A stretch of 7,862 bases of DNA. Source: Nocardioidaceae bacterium. GTDB lineage: Bacteria; Actinomycetota; Actinomycetes; Propionibacteriales; Nocardioidaceae. A program made the position numbers and the translations under genes. Location: the NCBI GenBank assembly GCA_013696065.1, contig JACCZJ010000205.1, positions 1 to 7,862 of the forward strand, in the 5' to 3' direction. The stretch's first letter is position 1, and every line of letters starts with the position of its first letter. Positions 1 to 6,487 of this stretch are shown in pieces. The notes beneath the pieces are model-generated. The model ran no database searches and had not been told where the DNA came from. It saw only the letters and a program-made list of their open reading frames with translations.

Positions 1-251
1 CATCCTCACCGTCGACTGGCACCACGAAGGCCACCAGAACCGCCTGACCAACACGCGTCGCGACGGGAAACAGCAGTCAGCCTCCCGCAGCAATGAGAGA
101 GATGTCACCAGGGCCGGGGAGGCTAAATCGCGGTGGCGGCGATATTGTGACTACGGGCTTGCCGGTGTCGGACTGATCCAGCACACTGCTTAGTCAGCCG
201 CGGTACCACGTGCAGCCAACCGCTTTCACATCGACATCGAAGGGTTCGACG
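1..251. other. Region upstream of the sdh operon, no confident gene
   Basis: No recognisable gene lies here. One plus-strand frame is open from the left edge to a TAG at 191-193, and a minus-strand frame runs from about 193 down to a TGA at 77-79, but neither translation resembles a protein family I know and both have mixed codon use. A frame entering from the left edge on the minus strand (positions 76 to 1) reads with many Val and Ala residues and could belong to a divergent gene that begins outside the window; this is speculative. The sdh promoter should lie in this stretch. TATTGT at 143-148 is a possible -10-like element, but no convincing -35 partner is visible, so I do not call a promoter. 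Confidence 0.4.
239..244 (+). promoter_or_regulatory. Ribosome binding site favouring the GTG start of sdhC at 252
   Basis: GAAGGG lies 7 nt before the in-frame GTG at 252. The alternative in-frame GTG at 210 has no purine-rich element before it. This site is the main reason for choosing the shorter SdhC, which then starts about 9 residues before the conserved LYRGREGMWSW block. Confidence 0.55.
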
Positions 252-632
252 GTGGCCAGCATTCTTCCCTCAGGGACGCTCTATCGAGGCCGGGAAGGCA
301 TGTGGTCTTGGGTCGCGCACCGCGTTACCGGCGTCTTGATCTTCTTCTTCCTCTTCGCCCATGTGCTCGACACCGCACTCGTGCGGGTCTCGCCCGAGGC
401 GTACAACGACGTCATGGGCACTTACAAGAACCCCCTCGTCGGCCTCCTCGAGGCGGGCCTTGTCGCGGCCGTTCTCTTCCACGCCTTCAACGGTCTCCGG
501 GTCGTGCTCATCGACTTTTGGTCTCAGGGGCCGCGCTACCAACGGCAGCTCTCCTACGGCGTGATCGCGGTCTCCTTTCTGCTCTTCGTGCCCTTCGTCA
601 TCCGCCACCTGACTATCGTGTTTGGACACTGA
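252..632 (+). CDS. sdhC: Succinate dehydrogenase cytochrome b subunit SdhC
   Basis: Membrane-anchor subunit of succinate:quinone oxidoreductase (complex II). With SdhD it holds the SdhAB head on the cytoplasmic face of the membrane and forms the quinone site. From the GTG at 252 the protein is 126 residues; a GTG at 210 would give 140. The conserved block LYRGREGMWSW is at residues 10-20, followed by HRVTG at 23-27, matching the HR-x-[ST]-G motif of SdhC. R24 probably corresponds to the quinone-site Arg of E. coli SdhC (inference). Three hydrophobic segments are visible, at about 21-44, 62-86 and 100-124. H37 (first segment) and H77 (in LFHAFNGLR, second segment) are candidate haem b ligands. 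It is the first gene of the sdhCDAB operon and its stop is 1 nt before the sdhD ATG. Family assignment is firm; the exact start is less certain. Confidence 0.93.
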   Translation: MASILPSGTLYRGREGMWSWVAHRVTGVLIFFFLFAHVLDTALVRVSPEAYNDVMGTYKNPLVGLLEAGLVAAVLFHAFNGLRVVLIDFWSQGPRYQRQLSYGVIAVSFLLFVPFVIRHLTIVFGH

Positions 633-633
633 C

Positions 634-1062
634 ATGGCTACCTCGACACCGGTGATCCAAGCGCCGCGTAACCTCGCCAGCAAGAGCAACTTCGAGCTCT
701 ATTCCTGGCTCTTCATGCGGCTCTCAGGTGTGCTGCTGGTCTTTCTCGTCCTCGCGCACCTCTTCGTCAACTTGATGTTGGGCGACGGCATCGACGGCGT
801 CGACTTTGCCTTCGTAGCCGGCAAATGGTCTAGTCCCTTCTGGCAGACCTGGGACCTGCTCATGCTGTGGCTTGCCCAACTACACGGCACCAACGGCCTG
901 CGGACGATCATCAATGACTACGCCGAACGGGACGGCACCCGCTTCTGGCTCAAGTCGTTGCTCTATCTCGCCTCGATCGTCGTGATCGTGCTCGGCACCT
1001 TGGTGATCTTCACATTCGACCCGTGTATCGACCCCGACTCGACGCTCAGCGTTTGTCAGTGA
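634..1062 (+). CDS. sdhD: Succinate dehydrogenase hydrophobic membrane anchor SdhD
   Basis: Second membrane anchor of complex II, 142 residues. The ATG at 634 is preferred over an in-frame TTG at 622 because it gives a 1-nt gap after sdhC, typical of translational coupling; no strong ribosome binding site is seen. The family pattern is SW-LFMRLSGVLL at about residues 24-35. Three hydrophobic segments lie at about 26-49, 69-93 and 104-128. H42 (VLAHLF) and H84 (LHGTNGLR) are candidate haem ligands or quinone-site residues. Histidines in both SdhC and SdhD fit a haem-bearing six-helix anchor, although actinobacterial enzymes vary in haem content and sequence alone does not settle it. The hydrophilic C-terminal tail after the third helix carries two cysteines (C131, C141), not a core family feature as far as I know. 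Small hydrophobic SdhD proteins diverge quickly, so position in the operon supports the call. Confidence 0.92.
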   Translation: MATSTPVIQAPRNLASKSNFELYSWLFMRLSGVLLVFLVLAHLFVNLMLGDGIDGVDFAFVAGKWSSPFWQTWDLLMLWLAQLHGTNGLRTIINDYAERDGTRFWLKSLLYLASIVVIVLGTLVIFTFDPCIDPDSTLSVCQ

Positions 1063-1074
1063 GGCTGCCCGACC

Positions 1075-2823
1075 ATGGAGATTGAGTTTCACTCGTACGA
1101 CGTTTTGATCGTCGGCGCTGGTGGCGCCGGGATGCGCGCCGCCCTCGAGTCTTCAAGCCGAGCGCGGACCGCCGTACTCACCAAGCTGTATCCGACCCGG
1201 TCGCACACAGGCGCAGCGCAAGGCGGCATGTGTGCTGCACTCGCCAATGTCGAGGACGACAACTGGGAATGGCACACCTTCGACACCGTCAAGGGTGGCG
1301 ACTACCTCGTTGACCAAGACGCTGCCGAGGTGATGTGCAAAGAGGCCATCGACGCCGTTCTCGACCTCGAAAAGATGGGGTTACCCTTCAACCGCACCCC
1401 CGAGGGTCGCATCGACCAACGCCGCTTCGGGGGGCATACGCGCCAACACGGCGAAGCACCCGTGCGCCGTTCATGCTTCGCCGCCGACCGCACCGGCCAT
1501 ATGATCTTGCAGACGCTCTACCAGCAGTGCGTCAAGCAAAACGTCGACTTCTTCAACGAGTTCTATGTGCTCGACCTCCTGATCACCGCTGGCCGGGCAT
1601 CCGGCGTGGTGGCCTACGAGCTCGCCACGGGTCGCATCCACGTCTTCGCCGGCAAGGCCGTCGTGCTCGCGACCGGAGGCTTCGGCAAGGTCTTCCGCAC
1701 GACGTCCAACGCTCACACGCTCACCGGTGATGGCATGGGCATCGTATGGCGCAAGGGGCTGCCCCTGGAGGACATGGAGTTCTTCCAGTTCCACCCGACC
1801 GGTCTGGCGGGCCTCGGAGTGCTCTTGTCGGAGGCAGCGCGCGGCGAGGGTGGGATCTTGCGCAACAAGGACGGCGAACGATTCATGGAGCGCTACGCCC
1901 CCACCATCAAGGACTTGGCACCCCGCGACATGGTCGCGCGAGCCATGGCCAACGAGGTGCGTGAAGGCCGCGGCTGTGGGCCAGAAAGCGCCTACGTCAT
2001 GCTCGACCTGACCCACCTGCCGAGAGAACAGATCGACGCGAAACTGCCCGATATCACCGAGTTTGCTCGCACCTATCTCGGCGTCGAGCCCTATGACGAG
2101 CCGATCCCGGTTTTCCCCACAGCGCATTATGCGATGGGTGGGGTCCCCACCAACATCGCCGGCGAGGCCTTGTTCAACAACCAAGACGTCGTGCCAGGCC
2201 TGTATGCCGCTGGCGAGGTGGCCTGCGTATCGGTGCACGGCGCCAACCGGCTGGGCACCAACTCGCTGCTCGACATCAACGTCTTCGGCCGACGGGCCGG
2301 CTTCAATGCGGCCGTCTACGCACAGTCGGCTCCCAAACTCGACCTGCCCGACGACCCGGCTGCGTTCGTCATACACCTCATCGAGTCGATGCGAGATGGT
2401 GCCGGCACCGAACGGGTGGCCGCGATCCGCGGCGAGCTGCAGGCCACCATGGATCTCAACGCACAGGTCTATCGCACCGAGGGTTCGCTCAAGCAGGCGC
2501 TTTCCGATATCGACGGTCTCAAGACGCGCTACGCAAACGTTTCTGTGCAAGACAAGGGCAAGCGTTTCAACACCGATCTGCTCGAGGCGATCGAGCTCGG
2601 CTTCTTGATCGAGCTCGCCGAGGTGCTGGTTGTCTCGGCACTTGCGCGCAACGAGTCGCGCGGCGGCCACTTCCGCGAGGACTACGCCACTCGCGACGAC
2701 GTCAACTTCATGCGCCATACGATGGCCTATCGCCAGCTCGCAGACGACGGTTCGGTGACCATACGGCTCGATTACAAACCTGTCGTGCAGACCCGATACC
2801 GCCCGATGGAGCGCAAGTACTGA
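1075..2823 (+). CDS. sdhA: Succinate dehydrogenase flavoprotein subunit SdhA
   Basis: Catalytic subunit that oxidises succinate to fumarate and passes electrons through FAD to SdhB. It has 582 residues, close to the roughly 590 usual for the family, with no gap or truncation. The N-terminal dinucleotide-binding motif VGAGGAG is at 13-19. The FAD-attachment signature RSHTGAAQGG is at 42-51, with H44 in the position of the covalently flavinylated His. FGGHTRQHGEAP (118-129) and ADRTGH (137-142) are classic SdhA blocks. Substrate-site residues are in place: H240 in FHPTG, R284 in APRDM (the expected proton-shuttle Arg), H351 in HYAMGG and R392 in GANRLGTNSLLD. The C-terminal helical domain ends with the typical DYKPV block near the end. 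The ATG at 1075 is preceded by GAGG (1061-1064), which overlaps the sdhD stop. The stop overlaps the sdhB start. Covalent flavinylation would need an SdhE-like factor, which is not in this window. Confidence 0.98.
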   Translation: MEIEFHSYDVLIVGAGGAGMRAALESSSRARTAVLTKLYPTRSHTGAAQGGMCAALANVEDDNWEWHTFDTVKGGDYLVDQDAAEVMCKEAIDAVLDLEKMGLPFNRTPEGRIDQRRFGGHTRQHGEAPVRRSCFAADRTGHMILQTLYQQCVKQNVDFFNEFYVLDLLITAGRASGVVAYELATGRIHVFAGKAVVLATGGFGKVFRTTSNAHTLTGDGMGIVWRKGLPLEDMEFFQFHPTGLAGLGVLLSEAARGEGGILRNKDGERFMERYAPTIKDLAPRDMVARAMANEVREGRGCGPESAYVMLDLTHLPREQIDAKLPDITEFARTYLGVEPYDEPIPVFPTAHYAMGGVPTNIAGEALFNNQDVVPGLYAAGEVACVSVHGANRLGTNSLLDINVFGRRAGFNAAVYAQSAPKLDLPDDPAAFVIHLIESMRDGAGTERVAAIRGELQATMDLNAQVYRTEGSLKQALSDIDGLKTRYANVSVQDKGKRFNTDLLEAIELGFLIELAEVLVVSALARNESRGGHFREDYATRDDVNFMRHTMAYRQLADDGSVTIRLDYKPVVQTRYRPMERKY

Positions 2824-3524
2824 TGGACGTCACCCTGAAGCTTCGGCGCTACAACCCCGAAGTCTCCGATGAGGTCTCGTGGGAGACGTTCTCGGTGGTA
2901 CAGCAGCCGACCGACCGCGTGCTCGACGCCCTGCACACCATCAAGTGGGACCAAGACGGCACGTTGACCTTCCGGCGATCCTGCGCCCATGGCGTGTGCG
3001 GATCCGACGCGATGCGGATCAACGGGCGTAACCGGCTTGCCTGCAAGACGCTCCTCAAGGACGTCAACCCGGGCAAGCCCATCACGGTCGAGCCGATCCA
3101 GGGGCTGCCGGTGCTCAAGGATCTCGTCGTCGACATGGAGCCGTTCTTCGCCGCCTACAAGTCGGTGATGCCGTTCCTTATCACCGATGGCAACGAGCCG
3201 ACCCGCGAGCGCGTCCAGTCCCAGAAAGACCGCGATCGCTTCGACGACACCACCAAGTGCATCCTGTGTGCAGCCTGCACGACGTCATGTCCTGTCTATT
3301 GGGCCGATGGCCAATACTTCGGCCCGCAAGCCATCGTGGGCGCGCACCGCTTCATCTTCGACAGTCGTGACGAGGGCACCGCCCAGCGGCTCGAAATCCT
3401 CAACGACAACGAAGGGGTATGGCGCTGCCGCACCACCTTCAACTGCACCGAGGCATGCCCTCGTGGCATCGAGGTCACCAAGGCGATTCAAGAGGTCAAG
3501 CGCGCCCTTATCTTTCGCCGCTGA
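2823..3524 (+). CDS. sdhB: Succinate dehydrogenase iron-sulfur subunit SdhB
   Basis: Electron-transfer subunit that carries electrons from the SdhA flavin to quinone through three clusters. All ligands are visible in its 233 residues. [2Fe-2S]: C54, C59, D62 and C74, with Asp in the third ligand position as in E. coli SdhB. [4Fe-4S]: C146, C149, C152, then P after C156 (CxxCxxCxxxCP). [3Fe-4S]: C202, C208, C212. The residue after C202 is Arg, where E. coli has His, and the second Trp of the E. coli quinone-site pair is Ala161; as I recall these variants are usual in actinobacterial SdhB, so they are lineage traits rather than defects. The start is an ATG overlapping the sdhA stop as TGATG, with GGAG at 2808-2811 inside sdhA, so translation is probably coupled. 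It is the last gene of the operon and is followed by a convergent cluster. Confidence 0.98.
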   Translation: MDVTLKLRRYNPEVSDEVSWETFSVVQQPTDRVLDALHTIKWDQDGTLTFRRSCAHGVCGSDAMRINGRNRLACKTLLKDVNPGKPITVEPIQGLPVLKDLVVDMEPFFAAYKSVMPFLITDGNEPTRERVQSQKDRDRFDDTTKCILCAACTTSCPVYWADGQYFGPQAIVGAHRFIFDSRDEGTAQRLEILNDNEGVWRCRTTFNCTEACPRGIEVTKAIQEVKRALIFRR

Positions 3525-3545
3525 CTGCTCGCCACTGGCCCACCA

Positions 3546-3588
3546 AGATGGGGCTTCGCGTCGCTGACACAACGTCAGAGACCCATCT
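3546..3588. terminator. Possible terminator between convergent operons
   Basis: The 74-nt space between the convergent stops holds nested inverted repeats: AGATGGG (3546-3552) with CCCATCT (3582-3588), and inside it CTGAC (3564-3568) with GTCAG (3574-3578) around a 5-nt loop. An alternative short stem pairs ATCTC (3585-3589) with GAGAT (3595-3599). No T-run follows on either strand, so a canonical intrinsic terminator is not shown. Location between two converging operons is the main support; Rho-dependent ending is equally possible. Confidence 0.35.
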
Positions 3589-3598
3589 CTACGGGAGA

Positions 3599-4561
3599 TC
3601 AGGCTCCGACGAGCACACCTTCGACGAGGGTCGGGAGGGTGGTGTTGTTGCCGCCCGAGATGACGACGACTGCGGTTTGTCCAGCCGGCACAGTGGTCTG
3701 GCCACCCAACACCGAAGCCAGCGCCACACAGGCGCCCGGCTCGGCCAGCACCCGCACCCGCTGCCACAAAAAGTGGCGGGCGGCCGTGATTTGAGCGTCC
3801 GTCACGACTACGGGATCCACGGCCGACTCCTGAGCAGACTCGAACGCAATCTCGCCCACCGAAGCCGCCCCGAGCGAATCCACGGCAACTCCGCCGACGG
3901 CCACCTCCACCCGCTCACCGGCCGCCAAGGCCGCCGCCAGGCTCGGGCAGCGATCGGGCTCGACGGGTTGGACCCGGGCGACTCCTTCCAGTGAGGCGGC
4001 TAAGCCGGCATACAGCCCCCCACCTCCACAGGCGACGACGACCAGCCCGGCCTCCGGCACTTGCTCCTCGATCTCCAGACCCAACGTGCCGGCTCCGGCC
4101 ACGGTCTCGAACGCATCGTAGGGGTGGATCAGAGGGGCGCCCTCGGCGTCCGAGAAGTCCTGACATGCCATCAACGCCTCTTTGACGGTGCCCTCCACGA
4201 GGTGGACGCGAGCGCCATAGTCACGTATGCGCTCGACCTTCGCCTCTGGCGCGTTGACCGGCACGAACACGTCAGCGACGACACCACTGCGTTGCGCCGC
4301 CCACGCCACTGCACCACCGTGATTGCCGCCCGAGGCAGCGCACACCGCCCCGGTGCCTGGCGCCAAGGTGAGCACCGAGTTCAGTGCCCCGCGCGCCTTG
4401 AATGACCCGCTGTGCTGCAACAGCTCGAGCTTCAACGCCACGTGGGCGTCGAGGCCAGTCTCCTCGGGCGCCAGGGTGATCACCGGCGTACGACGAATCG
4501 CGCCACCGAGACGGAAAGCCGCCGCCTCGATATCTGCGCGACGAGGCCGGGGTGCCCTCAT
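3599..4561 (-). CDS. Threonine/serine dehydratase-like PLP-dependent enzyme
   Basis: 320-residue fold-type II PLP enzyme of the serine/threonine dehydratase family. Such enzymes deaminate threonine or serine to 2-oxobutyrate or pyruvate. The PLP lysine is K55 in SGSFKARGA (51-59). The substrate loop is SGGNHGG (77-83), the phosphate-binding glycine loop is GGGGL (179-183), and the C-terminal SGGNN is at 302-306, whose Ser commonly contacts the pyridine nitrogen. There is no C-terminal ACT regulatory domain, so it resembles short catabolic dehydratases, serine racemase or threo-3-hydroxyaspartate ammonia-lyase rather than long IlvA. The position matching the catalytic Ser84 of mammalian serine racemase is Gly78, which favours a lyase over a racemase (inference). 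Loops are divergent: GGNHGGA and VAGAGT replace the more usual GNHGQ and VAGQGT. The start is ATG at 4561, overlapping the upstream gene's stop as ATGA, with GGAG (complement of 4571-4574) 9 nt away. Family sure, substrate not. Confidence 0.9.
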   Translation of the reverse strand: MRAPRPRRADIEAAAFRLGGAIRRTPVITLAPEETGLDAHVALKLELLQHSGSFKARGALNSVLTLAPGTGAVCAASGGNHGGAVAWAAQRSGVVADVFVPVNAPEAKVERIRDYGARVHLVEGTVKEALMACQDFSDAEGAPLIHPYDAFETVAGAGTLGLEIEEQVPEAGLVVVACGGGGLYAGLAASLEGVARVQPVEPDRCPSLAAALAAGERVEVAVGGVAVDSLGAASVGEIAFESAQESAVDPVVVTDAQITAARHFLWQRVRVLAEPGACVALASVLGGQTTVPAGQTAVVVISGGNNTTLPTLVEGVLVGA

Positions 4562-4779
4562 GACCCAGTGCTCCGCCATACCCGCAGGCCCCAGACAGCC
4601 AGAATCGCTGCGATCGCGAGGTTGACCACGATCAAGATCGTATGCGCGACATAGAACGCAGTCGGGCGGCTCTCCGTGGCCATCAAGTTCTTGATGAAGA
4701 CGCTGTACGTGAGGACGTTCCACAGGGCAATACCGAGGAGCAGCAAGGCGTGGCGGCGAGTGAGCTTCACAGCAGGCAT
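4558..4779 (-). CDS. Small two-helix membrane protein, SCO4848 family-like
   Basis: 73-residue protein with a basic N-terminus (K5, R8, R9) and two hydrophobic segments, at about 11-29 and 43-65. The link between them contains FIKNL (28-32) and PTAFYVAH (39-46). The pattern of a Trp-containing first helix, a KNL turn, a PTAF-like turn and a second helix ending in a G-LR-W tail resembles the actinobacterial SCO4848 family of small membrane proteins, which I recall only from memory and which has no known function. GGAG lies just before the ATG, with rather short spacing (3 nt). The gene sits 42 nt after the YihY gene, and its stop overlaps the start of the dehydratase-like gene by 4 nt, so the two are probably translationally coupled. 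It could be an accessory to the neighbouring YihY membrane protein, but nothing in the sequence proves that. Confidence 0.8.
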   Translation of the reverse strand: MPAVKLTRRHALLLLGIALWNVLTYSVFIKNLMATESRPTAFYVAHTILIVVNLAIAAILAVWGLRVWRSTGS

Positions 4780-4821
4780 TGTCTCCGGCGGCGCAGGGTG
4801 GAGTGGAGTCGGGTCGGGTCG

Positions 4822-5925
4822 TCAGTCTCGTCGGCCGAACAACGCAGCTGCGACGAGCGCAGCAGCCGCACCGAGCGCCGCGCTGCCGGCGTCGAAGCGA
4901 CCGGCCGGCCCGGCATGGCCATCCCTGAGCGCCATGGCGGCTGCTGGAGTGACGCGCGCCTCCTCGTCGGCGAAGTCTGCCCGGACTACGGCTGCGAGGG
5001 ATGCGTCGGTCCGGCGTGTGACTGCCTCGTATGCATGGGGTGACGTCATGGCCCACGACGCCCCATAGACGACCAGCCTCGAGAAGTAGTTGATCCAAAC
5101 GAGTAGCGTGATGGCGATTGCAAGCGGCGCAAAGTCGGACCCACCAACCCCGCCGAGCACCTTGACGACGATCATCTTGAGGGCCTCGAAGCCCGCGGCA
5201 CCGAAGAATGCTCCCTGCAAGATCACCTTCTTGGGGATGTGAGGTCGACCCAGCAGCTTGTACATCACGAAGAACAAAACCGTGCTCGACGCAATCCCCA
5301 ACAGGACGGCAACCAGCCAGATCAGCGGCGGACCGATCAGAGTGGCGTCGAGCCCTAGCCAGGCGAGAATCGTGCCACCCAAGCCTTGAACGACCCCAGC
5401 GATACCGACCGACACGATCAAGATGACACCGATGACGGCTAGGGCCATCAGGTCAATGCCCTTGCCTACAAAGAAGTTGCCCTTCTTGTCACTCGGAATC
5501 TCGAATGCGTTTTGCAGGGCCGTGCGCAGACCGGAGATCCAGTTCAGACCGGAGTAGAGGACCCCGAGAAAGCCGATGATCCCCGCCGCAGCTTTTGCGC
5601 CCTCGATCTGACTCAGGCTGATCTTGCCGGGCTGGTCGTCTTGGCTGACGATCCCTGGGAAGATCTGCTCGATCGCCGTGACGAGGTTGCCCTGCGCGTC
5701 GGAGTAATACACGCTCACATACCCCACGACGGCGAAGGCCAGCGCCAAGATCGGGAAGAAGGAGAGGAAACCGAAATAGGTAGCAGCACCCGCGAGAACG
5801 TTCCCTTCGACCTTGTTGTAGTGCTCCACCATGTTGATCAGATGGTCCAGGAAGGGATAGCGATCACGTGCCGCCTGGAGGCGTGCCTTGATCCCGGTCG
5901 CCTTGTCTGGCTTGTCCTCGGCCAT
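4822..5925 (-). CDS. YihY/BrkB (virulence factor BrkB) family inner-membrane protein
   Basis: 367-residue integral membrane protein. The N-terminal cytoplasmic stretch (1-40) is charged. About six hydrophobic segments follow, near 45-73, 112-130, 157-183, 197-222, 235-257 and 265-293. Family hallmarks are the first-helix block AATYFGFLSFFPILAL (47-62), matching the [AS]-x-x-[YF]-x-x-LSxFP pattern of YihY proteins, the GLNWISGLRTALQNAF block (126-141), and the last-helix block LLVWINYFSRLVVYGASW (274-291). The E. coli relative was once named as a tRNase BN, later assigned to another gene; BrkB was linked to serum resistance in Bordetella. The true function is unsettled and may be transport. 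The roughly 70-residue C-terminal tail holds an Ala-rich hydrophobic stretch (about 345-363) ending GRRD, which could be an extra helix and is not part of the family core. The ATG at 5925 has an AGAGAGA element (complement of 5931-5937) 5 nt upstream. The gene lies 19 nt after the RNA ligase-like gene. Confidence 0.92.
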   Translation of the reverse strand: MAEDKPDKATGIKARLQAARDRYPFLDHLINMVEHYNKVEGNVLAGAATYFGFLSFFPILALAFAVVGYVSVYYSDAQGNLVTAIEQIFPGIVSQDDQPGKISLSQIEGAKAAAGIIGFLGVLYSGLNWISGLRTALQNAFEIPSDKKGNFFVGKGIDLMALAVIGVILIVSVGIAGVVQGLGGTILAWLGLDATLIGPPLIWLVAVLLGIASSTVLFFVMYKLLGRPHIPKKVILQGAFFGAAGFEALKMIVVKVLGGVGGSDFAPLAIAITLLVWINYFSRLVVYGASWAMTSPHAYEAVTRRTDASLAAVVRADFADEEARVTPAAAMALRDGHAGPAGRFDAGSAALGAAAALVAAALFGRRD

Positions 5926-5944
5926 GGAACTCTCTCTGTCTAGC

Positions 5945-6460
5945 TCAGATGTCAGCGCTCAGCGCAAAGCTGGAGACCGTACGCCATACGCCGTCGTCGC
6001 AATGCTTGTAGAGCTTGAACGACTCGACCTCGAAGGACGCGTCGTAGTCGGCAAGGGTTTCGTAGGCGACATCGAGGGCCGCGTCATCGATGTGGTGAGC
6101 GATGGTGACGTGCGGATGATAGGGGAAGGGATAACGCTGCTCGAGAGGTCCTCTCCTGATGTCGTCGGCGAGCAGCTCGCATGCCGAGATGCCCTCGGTG
6201 ACGCTGACGAACACGACCGGGGAGATCGGTCGGAAGGTCGCCGTGCCCCGCAGCCTCATGCCAAAAGGCGCATGTCGGCAAGCAACGGCACCCAGGTGCC
6301 TGGTCACCACGCCGAGTGCATCTCCCACGTCCGTGGGCGGCACCAGTGTCACGTGAGTCGGAATCGAGGCAGCTTCCGCGTCTCCGAACGCCGCCCGGTG
6401 ACCCTGCAACTCGGCCGCATAAGGCTCCGGAACGGCTATGGCGACACCGATTGTGGACAT
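5945..6460 (-). CDS. 2'-5' RNA ligase / 2H phosphoesterase superfamily protein
   Basis: 171-residue protein with the two H-x-T motifs that define the 2H phosphoesterase superfamily (LigT/ThpR, cyclic phosphodiesterases): H36-V-T38 in PTHVTLVPP and H117-V-T119 in YHPHVTIAHH. They are 81 residues apart, as in the family, where the two His residues sit in a shared active-site cleft and act on 2',3'-cyclic phosphate or 2'-5' bonds in RNA or nucleotides. The overall length matches bacterial single-domain members. The physiological substrate is unknown for most bacterial members; actual ligase activity is not implied by the name. The ATG at 6460 has AGGG (complement of 6469-6472) 8 nt upstream. It is placed 27 nt after trpS and 19 nt before the YihY gene, so it is probably expressed with them. 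A role in tRNA metabolism is tempting because of trpS but is only inference. Confidence 0.92.
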   Translation of the reverse strand: MSTIGVAIAVPEPYAAELQGHRAAFGDAEAASIPTHVTLVPPTDVGDALGVVTRHLGAVACRHAPFGMRLRGTATFRPISPVVFVSVTEGISACELLADDIRRGPLEQRYPFPYHPHVTIAHHIDDAALDVAYETLADYDASFEVESFKLYKHCDDGVWRTVSSFALSADI

Positions 6461-6487
6461 CGTGCAGACCCTATCGCTCGAGCATCG

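Noticed and set aside
2..193. Plus-strand open frame entering from the left edge and ending at 191-193
   Set aside because: The translation is Arg/His-rich without recognisable motifs, and its codon use is unlike that of the sdh genes; not supported as a gene.
1471..2718. Long open frame antisense to sdhA (about 415 codons)
   Set aside because: It lies entirely within the certain sdhA gene; long antisense frames are expected in GC-rich genes, and the translation shows no family motif.
4562..5098. N-terminal extension of the dehydratase-like reading frame, giving a roughly 500-residue protein
   Set aside because: The added residues are Arg- and Cys-rich, match no family, and overlap the YihY and small membrane protein genes. 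The ATG at 4561 with GGAG and an ATGA overlap is far better.
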